A DNA stretch of 64,000 bases from Aulostomus chinensis (taxonomy: Eukaryota > Chordata > Actinopteri > Syngnathiformes > Aulostomidae), in assembly GCA_037954235.1 (NCBI GenBank), contig JBBMOA010000004.1, positions 496,001 to 560,000 on the forward strand, written 5' to 3'. The notes beneath the pieces were generated by a model that made no database searches, had not been told where the DNA came from, and saw nothing but the letters and a program-made list of their open reading frames with translations. This document shows positions 42,791 to 53,939 of the stretch, piece by piece. Numbering within the stretch: position 1 is the stretch's first letter; each line of letters begins with the position of its first letter. A program made the translations under genes and the position numbers.

Positions 42791-43735
42791 GATAAATACA
42801 ATTTAAACCAGTTTAAAGCTGTTCCCTTAATGCCAATTAAGTGTTCAAGTTTGTAGCAGGATTTGATGGTCAGTTGTGTCAAAGGCAGCACTACAATCCA
42901 ACAGGACAAGTACAGACACAAAGCCATCATCTTATGAAATTAAAAGGCGGTTAGTAATTTTTCCCCAGTGCTGTCTCTGTGCTGTGATGGGCTTTAAAAC
43001 TGGACTGAAAATCCTCAAATAAATTATTATTATGTATGAAGTCACACAGCTGATTAGCAACTGCTTTCTCCAGGATTTTAGAGAGAAAGGGAAGGTTAGA
43101 TATCGGTCTATGACTAATGACAGCTACCTTAAAGGACTGGGGTACATATCCTGTTACTAAAGACAGATTAATCATATTTAATAAAGAGGTGCTAAATGAG
43201 GGAAGGACTTCCTTAAGCAGCCTAGTAGGAATCAAATCTAAGAGACAGGTTCAAGGTTTTGATGTGGTAATCAGTAAATTTAGTTCCGTATTGTTAATTT
43301 GATAAAAGCAGTCTACGTAAATGTCTGGTTTAACAGCAGTTTTTAATTTTTACAGAGTTTATAGGTGGATTAGAAACTATCGAGTGCAGGAGCTGATTAA
43401 TTTTTCCCCTAATAGTTAATATTTTGTCATCAAAGAAAATCATAAAGCCATCACTACTGGGTGCTGAAGGAATACAGGGGTCTACAGAGTTATGACTGTC
43501 AGTTTAGCTAGGTAGGATGCTGAAAAGAAACCTGGGACTGATTTGATTTTCCTCTATTAGTGATGAATAATTAGCAGCTCTGGCATTAATGAGGGTCTTC
43601 TTATACAATTTAAGACTATTCTGCCAGGCTAAACGTGATTCATTGCTCATTCATTTTTTCAACGATGTATTGACAATTTGGCATGTAAGATGACTGAAAG
43701 TTGCTGCTTTTAGGACGACAGTAAGCTTTTCTTGA
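42791..43735 (-). pseudogene. LINE RT, N-terminal half and linker
   Basis: 43235-42951 encodes PTRLLKEVLPSF, the PISNLPFLSKILEKAVANQL box and HSTETALGKNY. 42930-42721 encodes LPLTQLTIKSC-type degraded AAFDTVDH sequence and GIKGTALNWFKLYLS. 43240-43735 is the broken endonuclease-RT linker. Confidence 0.65.
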
Positions 43736-43743
43736 CTGTTAGC

Positions 43744-44240
43744 TGTCAGGGTTTACGGGAGAAAACAGGACCCAAGTGCAGACAGCAGCCAAAGGGAGTT
43801 CAACAAAAAGTCTTTCACGGTCAAAAAGGCAAAGTACAACACAGAGAGGTTCAAAGTTCAATGGAAGGGAAAAACAAAGTACCAACAAAAAAGGTCAACA
43901 GGCGAGTACCTGGACGAGTTCACAATACCAACGAAACAAAGTTCTTAACAAGAATGAAAACTAACAACTTACTGGAGAACGGGGGGGGGGGGGGGGGGCA
44001 CGAGACAGTGACCATGACGAAGACTATGACAACAACAACTGCAACAGAAACATTGAGCTGACATGAGACAATGGGAAACCCAGAGGTTAAATACTAAATA
44101 CACAAGGAAACAAAACACAGGTACTGTAGTGCAGTCATCACAGATGAAACACATGAGGTAATCACAGAACGCAGCAATTTCTGATGTGCAGATGTGCCAA
44201 AAAAAAGAAAGAAAACTAATGTGTAGCTCTGCCGAGCTAA
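43744..44240 (-). repeat. LTR-like fragment
   Basis: Starts TGTCAGGGTTTACGG and contains GACCCAAGTGCAGACAG, resembling the reverse complement of the LTR at 1163-1591 (TGTCAGGGTT, GACCCAAATGCAGACAG). The remainder diverges. It includes an 18-G run at 43981-43998. Right boundary uncertain. Confidence 0.45.
43981..43998. repeat. Homopolymer of 18 G
   Basis: Uninterrupted poly-G inside the LTR-like fragment. Its length is likely unstable and assembly-sensitive. Confidence 0.9.
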
Positions 44241-44246
44241 CAAAAT

Positions 44247-44283
44247 AGGGTCTTTGCTTGAAGTACCTTCAGGCTCAGGCCCT
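44247..44283. repeat. 37-bp hairpin repeat, copy 2
   Basis: AGGGTCTTTGCTTGAAG / CTTCAGGCTCAGGCCCT arms. Same family as 34647-34683 and, in the other orientation, 56026-56062. Confidence 0.75.
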
Positions 44284-45394
44284 AAAAATGGCATCACAAA
44301 AAATTTCTATTCATGGTGTGATTCAATCTTATTGGGTTGTTGAATTGTGTTACTTTGGAATTTATGGCTTATGGTTGGAACAGTTTCAGTGCACATGAGA
44401 CTAACAGGTTTTTATTTGCTCATGTAAGTATTTCCTGGTTTACTGAATGCAACTACATGTATGTTGGGATCCGATTGCTTCCAAACTGCTGATAATTGTT
44501 CTTTACTTATGGCTAATAACAAATGATTCTCTTGTCAAGGACTTGTTAGATAGATTTTTTTTTTTTACATTAAGATAATATTAACAAAGATTTTTTGACA
44601 GTCTGCTATTTTTCTCCCCACAATCGTTTTTTTCAACGTTGCTGTCTGTCATACCACAGATAACAAGAAAACACACCCAAAGCTGAGGAACAAAAGATAA
44701 TAGTCTCTTTTATTCAAAAAGGAAGACAAAACAGTTATTGACAGATGAATGTCTAGGGTGTTTGCTGTTACCCAAGGCACTGGGTTTTCAATCAAAGGCA
44801 AACACCCACAATGTGTGTAGACCACACACTGCAGGCAGGAAGCCTCTGGCAGCCTTTGCTTTTTCATGAATTTATCTAATGTTTCAGCATGCAGTAAAGA
44901 GAGCCTGAGCCATGTCTATGAAAAGGACAGACTCTTGAATGGGAATGAAGAGTAACCTTTGTGTCTATTTGTGTCCATTTAAAAAAAAAAAACCTCAACA
45001 GGAGGCTTGGAATAGATCAGAACCTCATCGAATAACCTTCATGCCAGACACCCACATATGCTTTGTCATTCCTTGAAGCCATTTAATAAAACAAAGGCTC
45101 TCTGCAACCTTTTGAGTGTTGCCATTTCCATGGCAACCACATGTTCAGTGGCCATAAGGTTTCTGAAAGCAGTCCAGATTTGATCGATGGTAAGGGTGAT
45201 AAATGTAAAAAGCCTTTTAAATTTTAAAGGAAGAGCAGACACATCTTAGGAAAATACTGAGAATAAAACAAAGAAAGTTTTAATATTTAAAACATTGATG
45301 TCACTCTTTTCACTCCTAAATTCTAATGCTCTTCATAAAGTCACTTTAGTCCACATGACTACGAGCACAAACAGAGTGGATTAATCTTCATTTA
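44284..45394. other. Unassigned AT-rich sequence
   Basis: No gene, terminal repeat or conserved reading frame found. Confidence 0.4.
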
Positions 45395-46216
45395 CCGTAT
45401 TTTCCGAACTATAAGGCGCACTCTCAATAAATGACCTATTTCAAAACCTTTTACATATATAGGGCGCACCGCAATATAAGGCGCATAGAATATAAACAAC
45501 TGTAGTGGCTGGGGTTGCGTTATGCATCCACTAGATGGAGCTGCGCTAAAGGGAACGTAAACAAAACAGTCAGAGAAGTCAGTCGGTCAAACTTTAATAG
45601 AATACAAACCAACGTTCTGACAACTCCGTTCACTCCCAAAACAAGTTAGTGCATTCACAAACGTGGAGGGGAACTTTTCCCTGATTCAGTAAACACGTAA
45701 AAGAAACAGTCTGATACCGCTATGGTAAATCAAACGTTAGCGCAATCACAATATCGTAACTCTCGAAATAGTGCAAAGCAATAACAATACAACAATAACT
45801 AAATAACGCAACGTTGTTCAAATGTTAATGTCCATATTCACAATATCTCCCAGCCTCGTTCAGTTGTAAACACGTGGAAGAAACACGTAAAACTCACTCT
45901 TTCAGTTCATTCCTCATCCACGAATCCATCGAATTCTTCCTCCTCAGTGTCCGAGTTGAACAGTTGGGCGAGTACGGCATCCAACGTGCCGGGTTCCGTC
46001 TCGTCAAAATCATCGTTATCCGAGTCAGTTTTGCTGTTGTTGTCTGGCAGTTCAGTGACAATACCGTTTTTACCGCCGTTATTTCGGCGACGCCCCCTGA
46101 CTACGGTAGCCATAATGAACCAATATTTATCCATACATACGGCACATCGGATTATAAGGCGCACTGTTGGTTTTTGAGAAAATTCAAGGTTTTTGGGTGC
46201 GCCAAAAACGGTACGG
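45395..46216 (-). mobile_element. Pogo/Tigger-like deletion derivative
   Basis: The left end CCGTATTTTCCGAACTATAAG and right end ...ACGGTACGG are flanked by TA (45393-45394 and 46217-46218). The GGCGCAC/TATAAGGCGCA motif recurs near both ends (for example 46152-46165). The minus-strand ORF 46224-45907 ends LFNSDTEEEEFDGFVDEE, the acidic C-terminus typical of fish Tigger transposases. The DDE core is absent, so it is non-autonomous. Confidence 0.7.
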
Positions 46217-46624
46217 TACATCATTTAAACTTAACTAAATAGATTTGAGATATGTTCAGGTTGCCATGGAGCATTTAAAATTCCTTAACAATGAAAACAC
46301 TCAATGTTCGACCATGGTAAAGTCTATGAAAATGCTTTGTCACAAGCCTACAGACATCCTCTAAGAGTCCCAGCAACTGCCACATGTTTCCCACAACAAA
46401 TGTGCATCCAAGAGTTAATCTAACCATTTGCACTGAAAAATTACCATGTTTCTCTGGTAGTCTGACAGGTCCCAGATAAAAAGAACTGCTGACAGGCAAA
46501 GACAAAAAAAAGTTGCATTTAATTACTATGGATTGTTGAATTACTTTATTTGAACATGGGTGTGGAGACCGAAACCAATATTCAGGAAATAGAAACACTT
46601 TCTTCTAAAAGGGTTCTGTTCAAC
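46217..46624. other. Unassigned sequence
   Basis: No feature recognised. Short ORF 46598-46275 (-) has no family signal. Confidence 0.4.
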
Positions 46625-47404
46625 TAAAGCTGTTCTAAGGAAGAGATAGACCACTTCCTGCAAAACAACCTGAATGACCCTGAAAGAGAGCAAGGCCCCA
46701 CCGTGCCTTATGGGACATACTATCTCCCACTCTCGACTTCAACACCTGCAAGCCGACCTGGAAGGAACTCCAGGAGGTGGTTACAGCTGTCAGAGCCAGA
46801 TCAGTTCCAGGACCCAGTGGAGTTCCCAAGAAGGTGTACAAGCACTGCCCTGGGCTCCTTCGAATACTCGGCGCAGAGGAGTTGTGGTGGACCAGTGGAG
46901 GCTGGCGGAGGGTGTCTGGATACCCAAGGAAGAGAATTCCTCCAAGCTGGAGCAATTCAGAACCATCTCGCTTCTTAGCGTTGAGGGGAAGATCTTCTTT
47001 CCCCATCCTTTCCAGATGGTTGACAGACTTCCTTCTCAAGAATGCCTACATCGACACCACCTAGAACAGACCGGAATAGTCACCCAGCTGATCAGGGAGG
47101 CACAGGAGGGTAAGGGTGACCTCGTGCTTTGGCTTGACCTGGCCAATGCCTTCGGCTCCATACCCCACAAGCTTGTTGAGACTACCCTGGACTGAAACCA
47201 TGTGCCCAGTAAGATCAAGGACCTCATCCTGAATGACTATGGGAATTTCAGGCTCAGTGTCACTTCTGGGAGCACAACATCTGACTGGCACAGGCTCAAA
47301 AAAGGCATTATTACTGAGTGCACCATCTCAGTCAGCCTCTTTTCCCTTGCTATGAACATGGTAGTCAAGGCAGCCAAAAGGGAGTGCAGAGGTCCTCTGT
47401 CCAG
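46625..47404 (+). pseudogene. LINE RT fingers and palm, first block
   Basis: Across three frames: ELQEVVTAVRARSVPGPSG-type start with VPKKVYKHCPGLLRIL, then EENSSKLEQFRTISLLSVEGKIFF, then YIDT, GIVTQLIREAQEGKGDLVLW, LDLANAFGSIPHKL, and finally LILNDYGNFRLSVTSGSTTSDW and GIITECTISVSLFSLAMNM. Two or more frameshifts and a stop (after TTLD) are present. Similarity ends at CRGPLSRG where the Harbinger element begins. Confidence 0.7.
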
Positions 47405-47980
47405 GGGCCTCATGTATCAATGCTGTTAACGCAAGAAAAATTGCATATGCCAGGAACAGCGCTCACGTTCAAATGTATCACACGAAAAGTTGGTCAATTC
47501 TTGCGCTGTTTCACACCAACTCCGGAGGTGCCGTAGAAGTTGGCGGAAAGCCGATTCTTGCGTTGACTGCACTTTGTTGGCGACACTGTGTGGCGGTGTT
47601 TGGTAACTGACATTGTTTGACAACCGCGCATACATCAGGCACAAAAAAGCCATCAACACAAACACAAACACTTGTTGACATTACTTAAGTGGCTACAAAA
47701 GAGCCTTCACGATTGTGCTGAATGTGCAATGGCAGCACTTGCGCTAATGGAAGACGTGGCAAACGGTGCAATAAGACAGGAGTGACATTTCTGGGAGTGG
47801 GAGGACTTGCTCCATAATTCTGACGAGTGGCTGATGAGTCTGTTCTGGCTACTGCGGGCCATCCTCCTGTAAATTTGTGAGGAGCTGGAACTGTTCTCCA
47901 GCACAGAACCACCAGGAGCCGATCTGTGGCAGTGCCGACACTGGTGCTGAGCATGCTTAGAATATTGATACATGAGGTCC
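47405..47980 (-). mobile_element. Harbinger-type element (576 bp) with CAG target duplication
   Basis: The terminal repeats GGGCCTCATGTATCAA (47405) and TTGATACATGAGGTCC (to 47980) are inverted, and CAG flanks both sides (47402-47404, 47981-47983). Internal similarity to the other copies covers CACGCC/TCCGGAGGTGCCGTAGAAGT and GATTCTTGCGTTGACTGCAC. No useful transposase frame remains, so it is a deletion derivative. Confidence 0.8.
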
Positions 47981-47983
47981 CAG

Positions 47984-48279
47984 GTCTGGTATTCTGCAAC
48001 CACCCATCAGAGCCTTTATGGACGATCTCACTGTCACTACAACAACTGTGCCTGGAGGGAGCTGGATTCTCCAGACCCTAGAAAAGCTTATAGCCTGGGC
48101 AAGAATGAGCTTCAAACCAACCAAATCCAGAGCCATGGTTCTGATCAAGGGAAAAGTGGCAGACAAGTTTTGCTTCTTAGTGGATGGCACGACAATCCCA
48201 TCTATCACAGAGAAAATGGTCAAGAGCTTGGGCAAGATCTTTGACTGTAGTCTAAAGGATTCTGCATCAATCCAAATTA
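47984..48279 (+). pseudogene. LINE RT catalytic block, second block
   Basis: FMDDLTVTTTTVPGGSW includes the FMDD catalytic pair. It continues LEKLIAWARMSFKPTKSRAM and EKMVKSLGKIFDCSLKDSAS, and ends abruptly at the CACTG terminus of element B. Confidence 0.75.
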
Positions 48280-48291
48280 CACTGTAAAACC

Positions 48292-50086
48292 GAACAGTAA
48301 AACCTTGTTTCAAAAAATGAATTGTGTTTACTCAAAATTTGAAAAAAAGTTCATTCGACAATAATGTCATGAGTTATTTGTGCATATTTCAAATTTTAAA
48401 TTTACAATGCTCAAATTCTTTAATGCAGTTTTGCAATAGTACTCAAAAAAATTGACATTAATGCTTTAGTCTGTGTGACGTCACCTACGTGCGTACGTGC
48501 TTGTTCAAAAAGACGAGGGAGAAGCCTGCCATATTGCCCACTCGCACGAGAGGACGAATAGCGCGAAACGTTTGCAGCCTGGTGGTAAAGTGTGGAAAAC
48601 TTGGACATGTTTGAAGAACAGTGTTTGCTTTCTACCAGAACTAGACTGGAAGTGAAGATATTTTTATTTGCGAAATTTGCTGTAGCATGCAGCAGTTTTC
48701 TTCGGCTGCTCATCTAAGCGTCTCCTCCGTGCTTTGTGCATTGACCACAGTTACATTGATGTTGGCTTTGAGTGCTCTACTCTGGTAAGTTAATGTTTCC
48801 TGTTTTTTGGCTCCATATTCAATGTTGCAATTTCTTTTCTGCTTATAATGTGTTTGTCTTTTAGTGGTTATTTTATACATTGACATTCGACCAGTGAATG
48901 TGATTTGAGCTGTTACAGATATACTTCTACTACTTTTATGATGGTCGGACATGTCTGGGCTTGTTAGTAATTTACAGGCAAGAGGTTGAGTTAGCTGTTT
49001 GGCATTAATTCTGCGCATGAATGTTTCACCATGTGCTTGGCATTTTTATGTAAAGCAGAGTAACTCTAAAGTAAAGCTTGCCAATTAAGTAGTGTGGGAA
49101 ATAACCGTCTTACAGTATGGACCTGTGGCTGCATTTGAGAGTTAACCTAACATCATAAAATGAAATGCATTAATGTTACTGATAGTGTTGTCCAAAATTA
49201 GGCTATATATTTCTTCATTTATTATTTTTCCGAGCTAACGATGCCATCTGTGATCGATTACTGTCCGGATATTGCCCCCTTGCTCTCCCCTTCCTCTCAT
49301 CGCTTGTCAATCACACATGCATGCTGAGCAGACGCTCTCTGGTGTCAATCATCCTGTAAACACTCTGATTGTGTTGTGACGTCTCCTCCTTAATGTAGGC
49401 CATTTATATTGTTGTTTTGCTTCATCCTCACATGGGTCACCTGCCATTAGACAACTGAATCACGAGAAATAAAAAGCAAAGGCCTGTTTTTGGACGACTT
49501 TAAGATACTGCCTTTGTTAGCAGGTAACATTGCTGAGGTGAAGAAAAAAAAGGAAAAAAGGAGCAAACCAATATGCATGCATTGATGGAATTAAAGCAAC
49601 ACTGTGTGATGGAGGCAAATTTAGCCATTCTGTAGGACTGTTGACATTTTAAGTTTAAAAAGTGTTTCAAGATGCTTAATCATTTTTTCCCTTCAAACCT
49701 AAGAGTGTATAGTGGTTTTGAGTTAATATTTTGTGTAGTAATGTAATGACTGGTCAGTTTTGTATTGAGGGGTCAGTGACGGTGTAATATTTTACATAAT
49801 GCCAGTAATGTTTGCCAACATATTTTCGTTCAGCAGACATTTAGTGAAACATTGCAAACTATATAACTAATGATTTTTCTTTCTTTTGAAGGTTGAAACT
49901 GAAGCAACTGGCTGATTTACTGAGTCTTTGGAGTGGTATGCTGTCATTGAACTTTTATAGACATTTATTGCACAAAGTTCAAACTATGGAAAGACGATCC
50001 AAAAATTAATTTAAAACCTGTCCCACTGTTTTCATTCTGAATGCTAGGCTAGGGGGTGGGATTTTAGAGGGATATTAAGTTTTGCA
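48292..50086 (+). promoter_or_regulatory. Element B 5' region: subterminal DNA, probable promoter, 5' intron
   Basis: AT-rich subterminal DNA is followed by a CpG-bearing patch (48470-48720, CACGTGCGTACGTGC-like and ATAGCGCGAAACG), a candidate promoter. No coding exon before 50087. An acceptor-like stretch (TTTTCTTTCTTTTGAAGG) lies near 49873-49891. Confidence 0.4.
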
Positions 50087-52074
50087 ATGGCTTGGAGGTG
50101 CAAAATTTGTGCTGCTACCTTTGAAAAAAGGGCACAGTTGCTTAGTAATGTTTCCTCTGTAAGTCCATTGCCTTGTCTCTATGATGACTGCATCTGTACA
50201 TTTCAGTCAGTAAATGCTTTGAAAATTCACTTAACACAGATTCATTCAAAGGCAGTTGTGCACAGTGGAAATCAGGAAGGATGTGTGTCATTCATTTGTC
50301 CCAAGTGTGGACTCAAGCCACCATTCAATGATAAAACTCGTCTCTGTCATATGAGGACACATTTGAAACAACATGAGATGGTGGACTGCCCATTCAAAAA
50401 TTGTCATTACCGTACTCATGTGTATTCTTCCTTCAACGCCCACAAAAGTAGGGATCATCAAAGAAAATCAGTTACTGTCAGAGAAAGGAGAGCTGAAGCT
50501 GTCACTGATTTTGTATGTGGATGACATTGAACTAGCTAATCCACTAGGCACAGCTCGAAAGATCCACAAGCTTTGTGCAGTATACTGGTTACTTGCCAAT
50601 GTACCTAATAAGTACAGGTCTAGTCTGCATGTCATTCAGCTAGCTATGCTGTGCAAAGTACCTGATCTGCAGAAGTGTGGATATCAAAGTGTTCTCAAAC
50701 CATTGTTGAAAGATTTGCACATTCTTGAACAGGACGGCATTTTCATAGAATCTGTTGGTCAGTCTGTCAAGGGAACTGTATTATGTGTTGCAGCTGATAA
50801 TTTGGTTGCTCATGGTCTTGCGGGCTTTGTGCAGGGTTTCCGAGGACACTATGTCTGCAGATTCTGTTGCTGTAGCGCAGACCAGATGCAGTTGAGTGAA
50901 GTTTCAGAAGCAAAGTTCAACGTGAGAACAAAGGCAGGTCATGATTTTCATGTGCAGAATGTTGTGCAGGGAGAAAATGCAACTCACTTTGGTGTTACAT
51001 GTGAGTGTGCGCTCAGCAAGGTATTGCAGCATTTTCATCCCATTACAGGTTTCCCACCTGATATACTTCATGACCTGCTTGAGGGTATTGTGCCAGTTGA
51101 GTTGGCCTGGTGTATCCGTGAGATGAATCATCAGAAGTATTTCACACTCGAATATCTGAACACACAGATTCGGACATTTCCGTATCAGCATTCCGACAGA
51201 CTTGACAAACCACAAGTGATCCCAAAGAACTTTGCAGTCAAACTGAGCATTGGTGGGAATGGGCATGAAAATTCCACATTGTTGAGGTTATTACCACTTA
51301 TGGTAGGAGGCAAAGTCCCTGAAGGAGATGAAGCCTGGGCGATTCTAATGGACCTGAAAGAAACTGTTCAACCGGTGTTGTCTCCATCTTTCACAGAAGA
51401 ATCCATCCAGTACATGCAGGCTAAAATAAGTGACCACAGACAGGGTATTTATGCTGTCTTTCCAGATTTTAAGCTCCAACCCAAGCATCATTTTGTGGAA
51501 CACTACCCAGAGCTGACGAAGTGTTTTGGGCCTCTTGCTCACCTATGGACCATGAGGTTTGAGGGAAAACATCGCTTTTTCAAAAGGGTCATACACGACA
51601 CACATAACTTCAAGCATGTCTTGAAGACGCTTGCTACCAGGCATCAGCACATGATGGCCTTTCATTTTAGTGTGCCGGCATTTTTCAGACCCCAAACACA
51701 AGCCCCAAGTGTCACCTCTGTCCTGGTCGCTACACTCCCTCAAGTGGCAAAAGACTTCATTGAGACAAAGACAGATAGCCAAAACGTATACTGTGCACCA
51801 AAGGTCTCCATAAATGGCACAGAGTATGCAAGGGGAATGTTTGTTTCTGTAGGCCAAACTGGAGGTCTTCAGCAAGATTGAGCATATACTGCTTGTGAGT
51901 AACTGTGTTTCCTTTCTTTGCAGAAGCTATGAATGCTGGTACAGTGAGAATTTAAGGTCGTTCGAGCTGACATCCTCAGACAACTTCTCTGTGCATCAGC
52001 TGTCAGAGCTAAATGACACAGTAAGTGTCACAGCATACAATTTTGGTGGGCATTTAATGCTCACACAGAAATGA
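50087..52074 (+). pseudogene. Element B gene 1: zinc-finger TNPD-like transposase
   Basis: From ATG 50087: four C2H2-like fingers (CKIC; CLYDDCICTF...HLTQIH; CPKC...HMRTH; CPFKNC...HKSRDH). Near 50480 the frame changes into the core ORF, which stays open for about 460 codons: ILYVDDIELANPLGTARK, GTVLCVAADNLVAHG, CRFCC, GFPPDILHDLLEGIVPVELA, IGGNGHENSTLLRLLPL, KPKHHF-like QPKHHFVEHYPEL and WTMRFEGKHRFFKRVIHDT. A second frameshift at about 51862 precedes the C-terminal part (ILLVSNCVSFLCRSYECWY to the TGA at 52074). The acidic coil between fingers and core, present in element A, is missing. The core is clearly less damaged than in A. Role: cut-and-paste transposase by homology. Confidence 0.75.
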
Positions 52075-52983
52075 TTTATTTTGATCAAAGACTTGCAGGA
52101 TTAAACAGCTTTTAGACATGAAGATGTAAACATGTTGATTGAACAGCAAATAAACACTAGTGTCATTGGTGACACTGCCACTACACACCATGACAAGCCT
52201 AGTAAATGCTCAAGCTCAACCGATATGCAATTTTTGAGGAAACCAATATTAGGTAGGGAAAAGAATTATGATATCTATATGCAGTATTGGCTTATTATAC
52301 ACAAACTTGTTTGAAACAGTTCCTCAAATGTGGTTATCAAACACAAAGATATAACAACAGAGTCTAGGCATTTTATACTTAAACAATAAATGATATTGTC
52401 TAAAATAATAGCAGTTCAGTGAAACAGTAAAATTCATTGGAAATTAAATAATTGCGAATTATCCCAATCATCTTTTTTGCATTGTGTTAAAACCCAAAAG
52501 TTTTTGTATTGGCCAACCGCTATATTGTCTCGCTTCTGGAAAATTCGAACATTTTTTGGCAAATAGTACACATTTGCTGTTAATGATACCTTGTGCCTAA
52601 CTGCTATATCAGTTGTTCGAAAGTATTGGATGATATTGACCTCTCACAGATATCCTCAGAATTTTAATAATTCAATTCACATTGATGCTTATTTTTTCAG
52701 TGCACTGATGCAATTTGAAACAACCTTTATTGTGAAACTGTATAATATCCTCACTCCTATATATATGTTTTTCTTTTAAAGTGCTTGATAAAAACATTTA
52801 AGGAATTCTCGCACAGTGTGTTATATGGCCAATATTGTTTTGTTTTTGTTTTTTTGTTTTTTTTGCTACTTAATAGTGGCATTGGCTCAAAAAATCAAGT
52901 ACGTGTACTCCACATGGCTTGATTTGGTGTCGTCAATTTGCTTGTTCCTCATTATCCATTCTCTCTCTCTCTTCTTGTTCCTC
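52075..52983. other. Element B intergenic region and probable gene 2 leader intron
   Basis: AT-rich. A T-rich tract and TCTCTCTCTCTTCTTG...CCAATGACAG end at 52995, immediately before the gene 2 start, as a splice acceptor would. No coding exon supported. Confidence 0.4.
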
Positions 52984-53939
52984 TCCAATGACAGGAAATG
53001 GCAGGTCAAAACTTTCTGCTTCATGTCCATATTTCCACAGACATTGTTAGAAAGTTGACATTATCTTCACGTCCAGAATCCGTAGATGAGCTGAAAACCA
53101 TGATAAAAGAAAAATTTAAGCTAGACATTGACTTTAGCTTATCATACGAAGACCTAGACTTTGACGGGCAGTTATGTTCCCTGGTAGACATTGAGGAGCT
53201 TCCACAGAAAGCTGTACTAAAAGTTAGGAGGTCAGAAAGTGATGCCAGCTCAGTTGCATCAGATGACACAATTATATTGCCCCATGCCATGACCCTTGTC
53301 AGGGCTGAGAAATGGCCTGATGTTTTTCCAGTGCCCACATTTTCCTATGAGGTAGAACTTGTAGGGGGGAGGGAAATGTTACATTTGAGAGAACAGGGAA
53401 AACTCCTAAGTTATCCAGGGGCCAAAAACATGACATAATTGAGACCCTTGCAGCCAAAATGCATAGCTTCAAAGCATACCCTAATGATAGGGAATTTTCA
53501 ATGGTAGCAGAGGCACTTGTCACCAAACATCCATGTCTTAAAGAGCCAGGATGGTTTGGTTGGAAAAATAGTCTCAAGTTTAAGATGGGAAACTACCGTA
53601 CCAAGTTGAGTCGGGCAGGATTTCATGAGATAGCTGTAAATTCTGGGAAGAGAAGTAGAAACAACCCAGACAGAGAAGCTCCCCACACTAATATCAAAAG
53701 ACCAAAAAGGGCAGAAGTGAATTTTCTCCCAAACTTCCCCAAGAGGTGAAGATGCTGGAAGTCTTGAGCAGTTGAGACTTCAAGTTATAGATGAGGTCAA
53801 GATGACTGACAGAAACCTTAACCTGATTGCAAAGTTGATGCAGACTACCTTTGCCCTGCAGCGGAAAGAGGTCATCAATGATGATCTACCTGTTGGAGAG
53901 ATCCTGGAACGCTGGCCTGCCTTTAAAATGGACTCCCAG

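Larger units (their letters stand above)
39560..43735 (-). mobile_element. L2/Rex1-like LINE split by a hAT transposon
   Basis: Minus-strand LINE sequence occupies 43735-42791 and resumes at 40587-39560. The two parts fit together around the inserted hAT (40588-42790). The 5' part carries IPTRLLKEVLPSFSTSLLNM, RPISNLPFLSKILEKAVANQ, HSTETAL and IKGTALNWFKLYLS (RT fingers and palm start). The 3' part carries YGVPQGSVLG, a damaged catalytic segment, and the thumb. Frames are heavily broken. Confidence 0.75.

Noticed and set aside
45907..46224. Acidic 105-codon ORF as a host gene
   Set aside because: Lies within TA-flanked Tigger-like ends, and its tail matches the acidic C-terminus of that transposase family.
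50087..52074. Zisupton/KDZ assignment for the transposase of elements A and B
   Set aside because: The CACTG ends and the order of conserved blocks (D..NP, LePLikDl, ADN..A, CRFC, D-x-x-H-D) fit CACTA/EnSpm better. A profile search could still change this.
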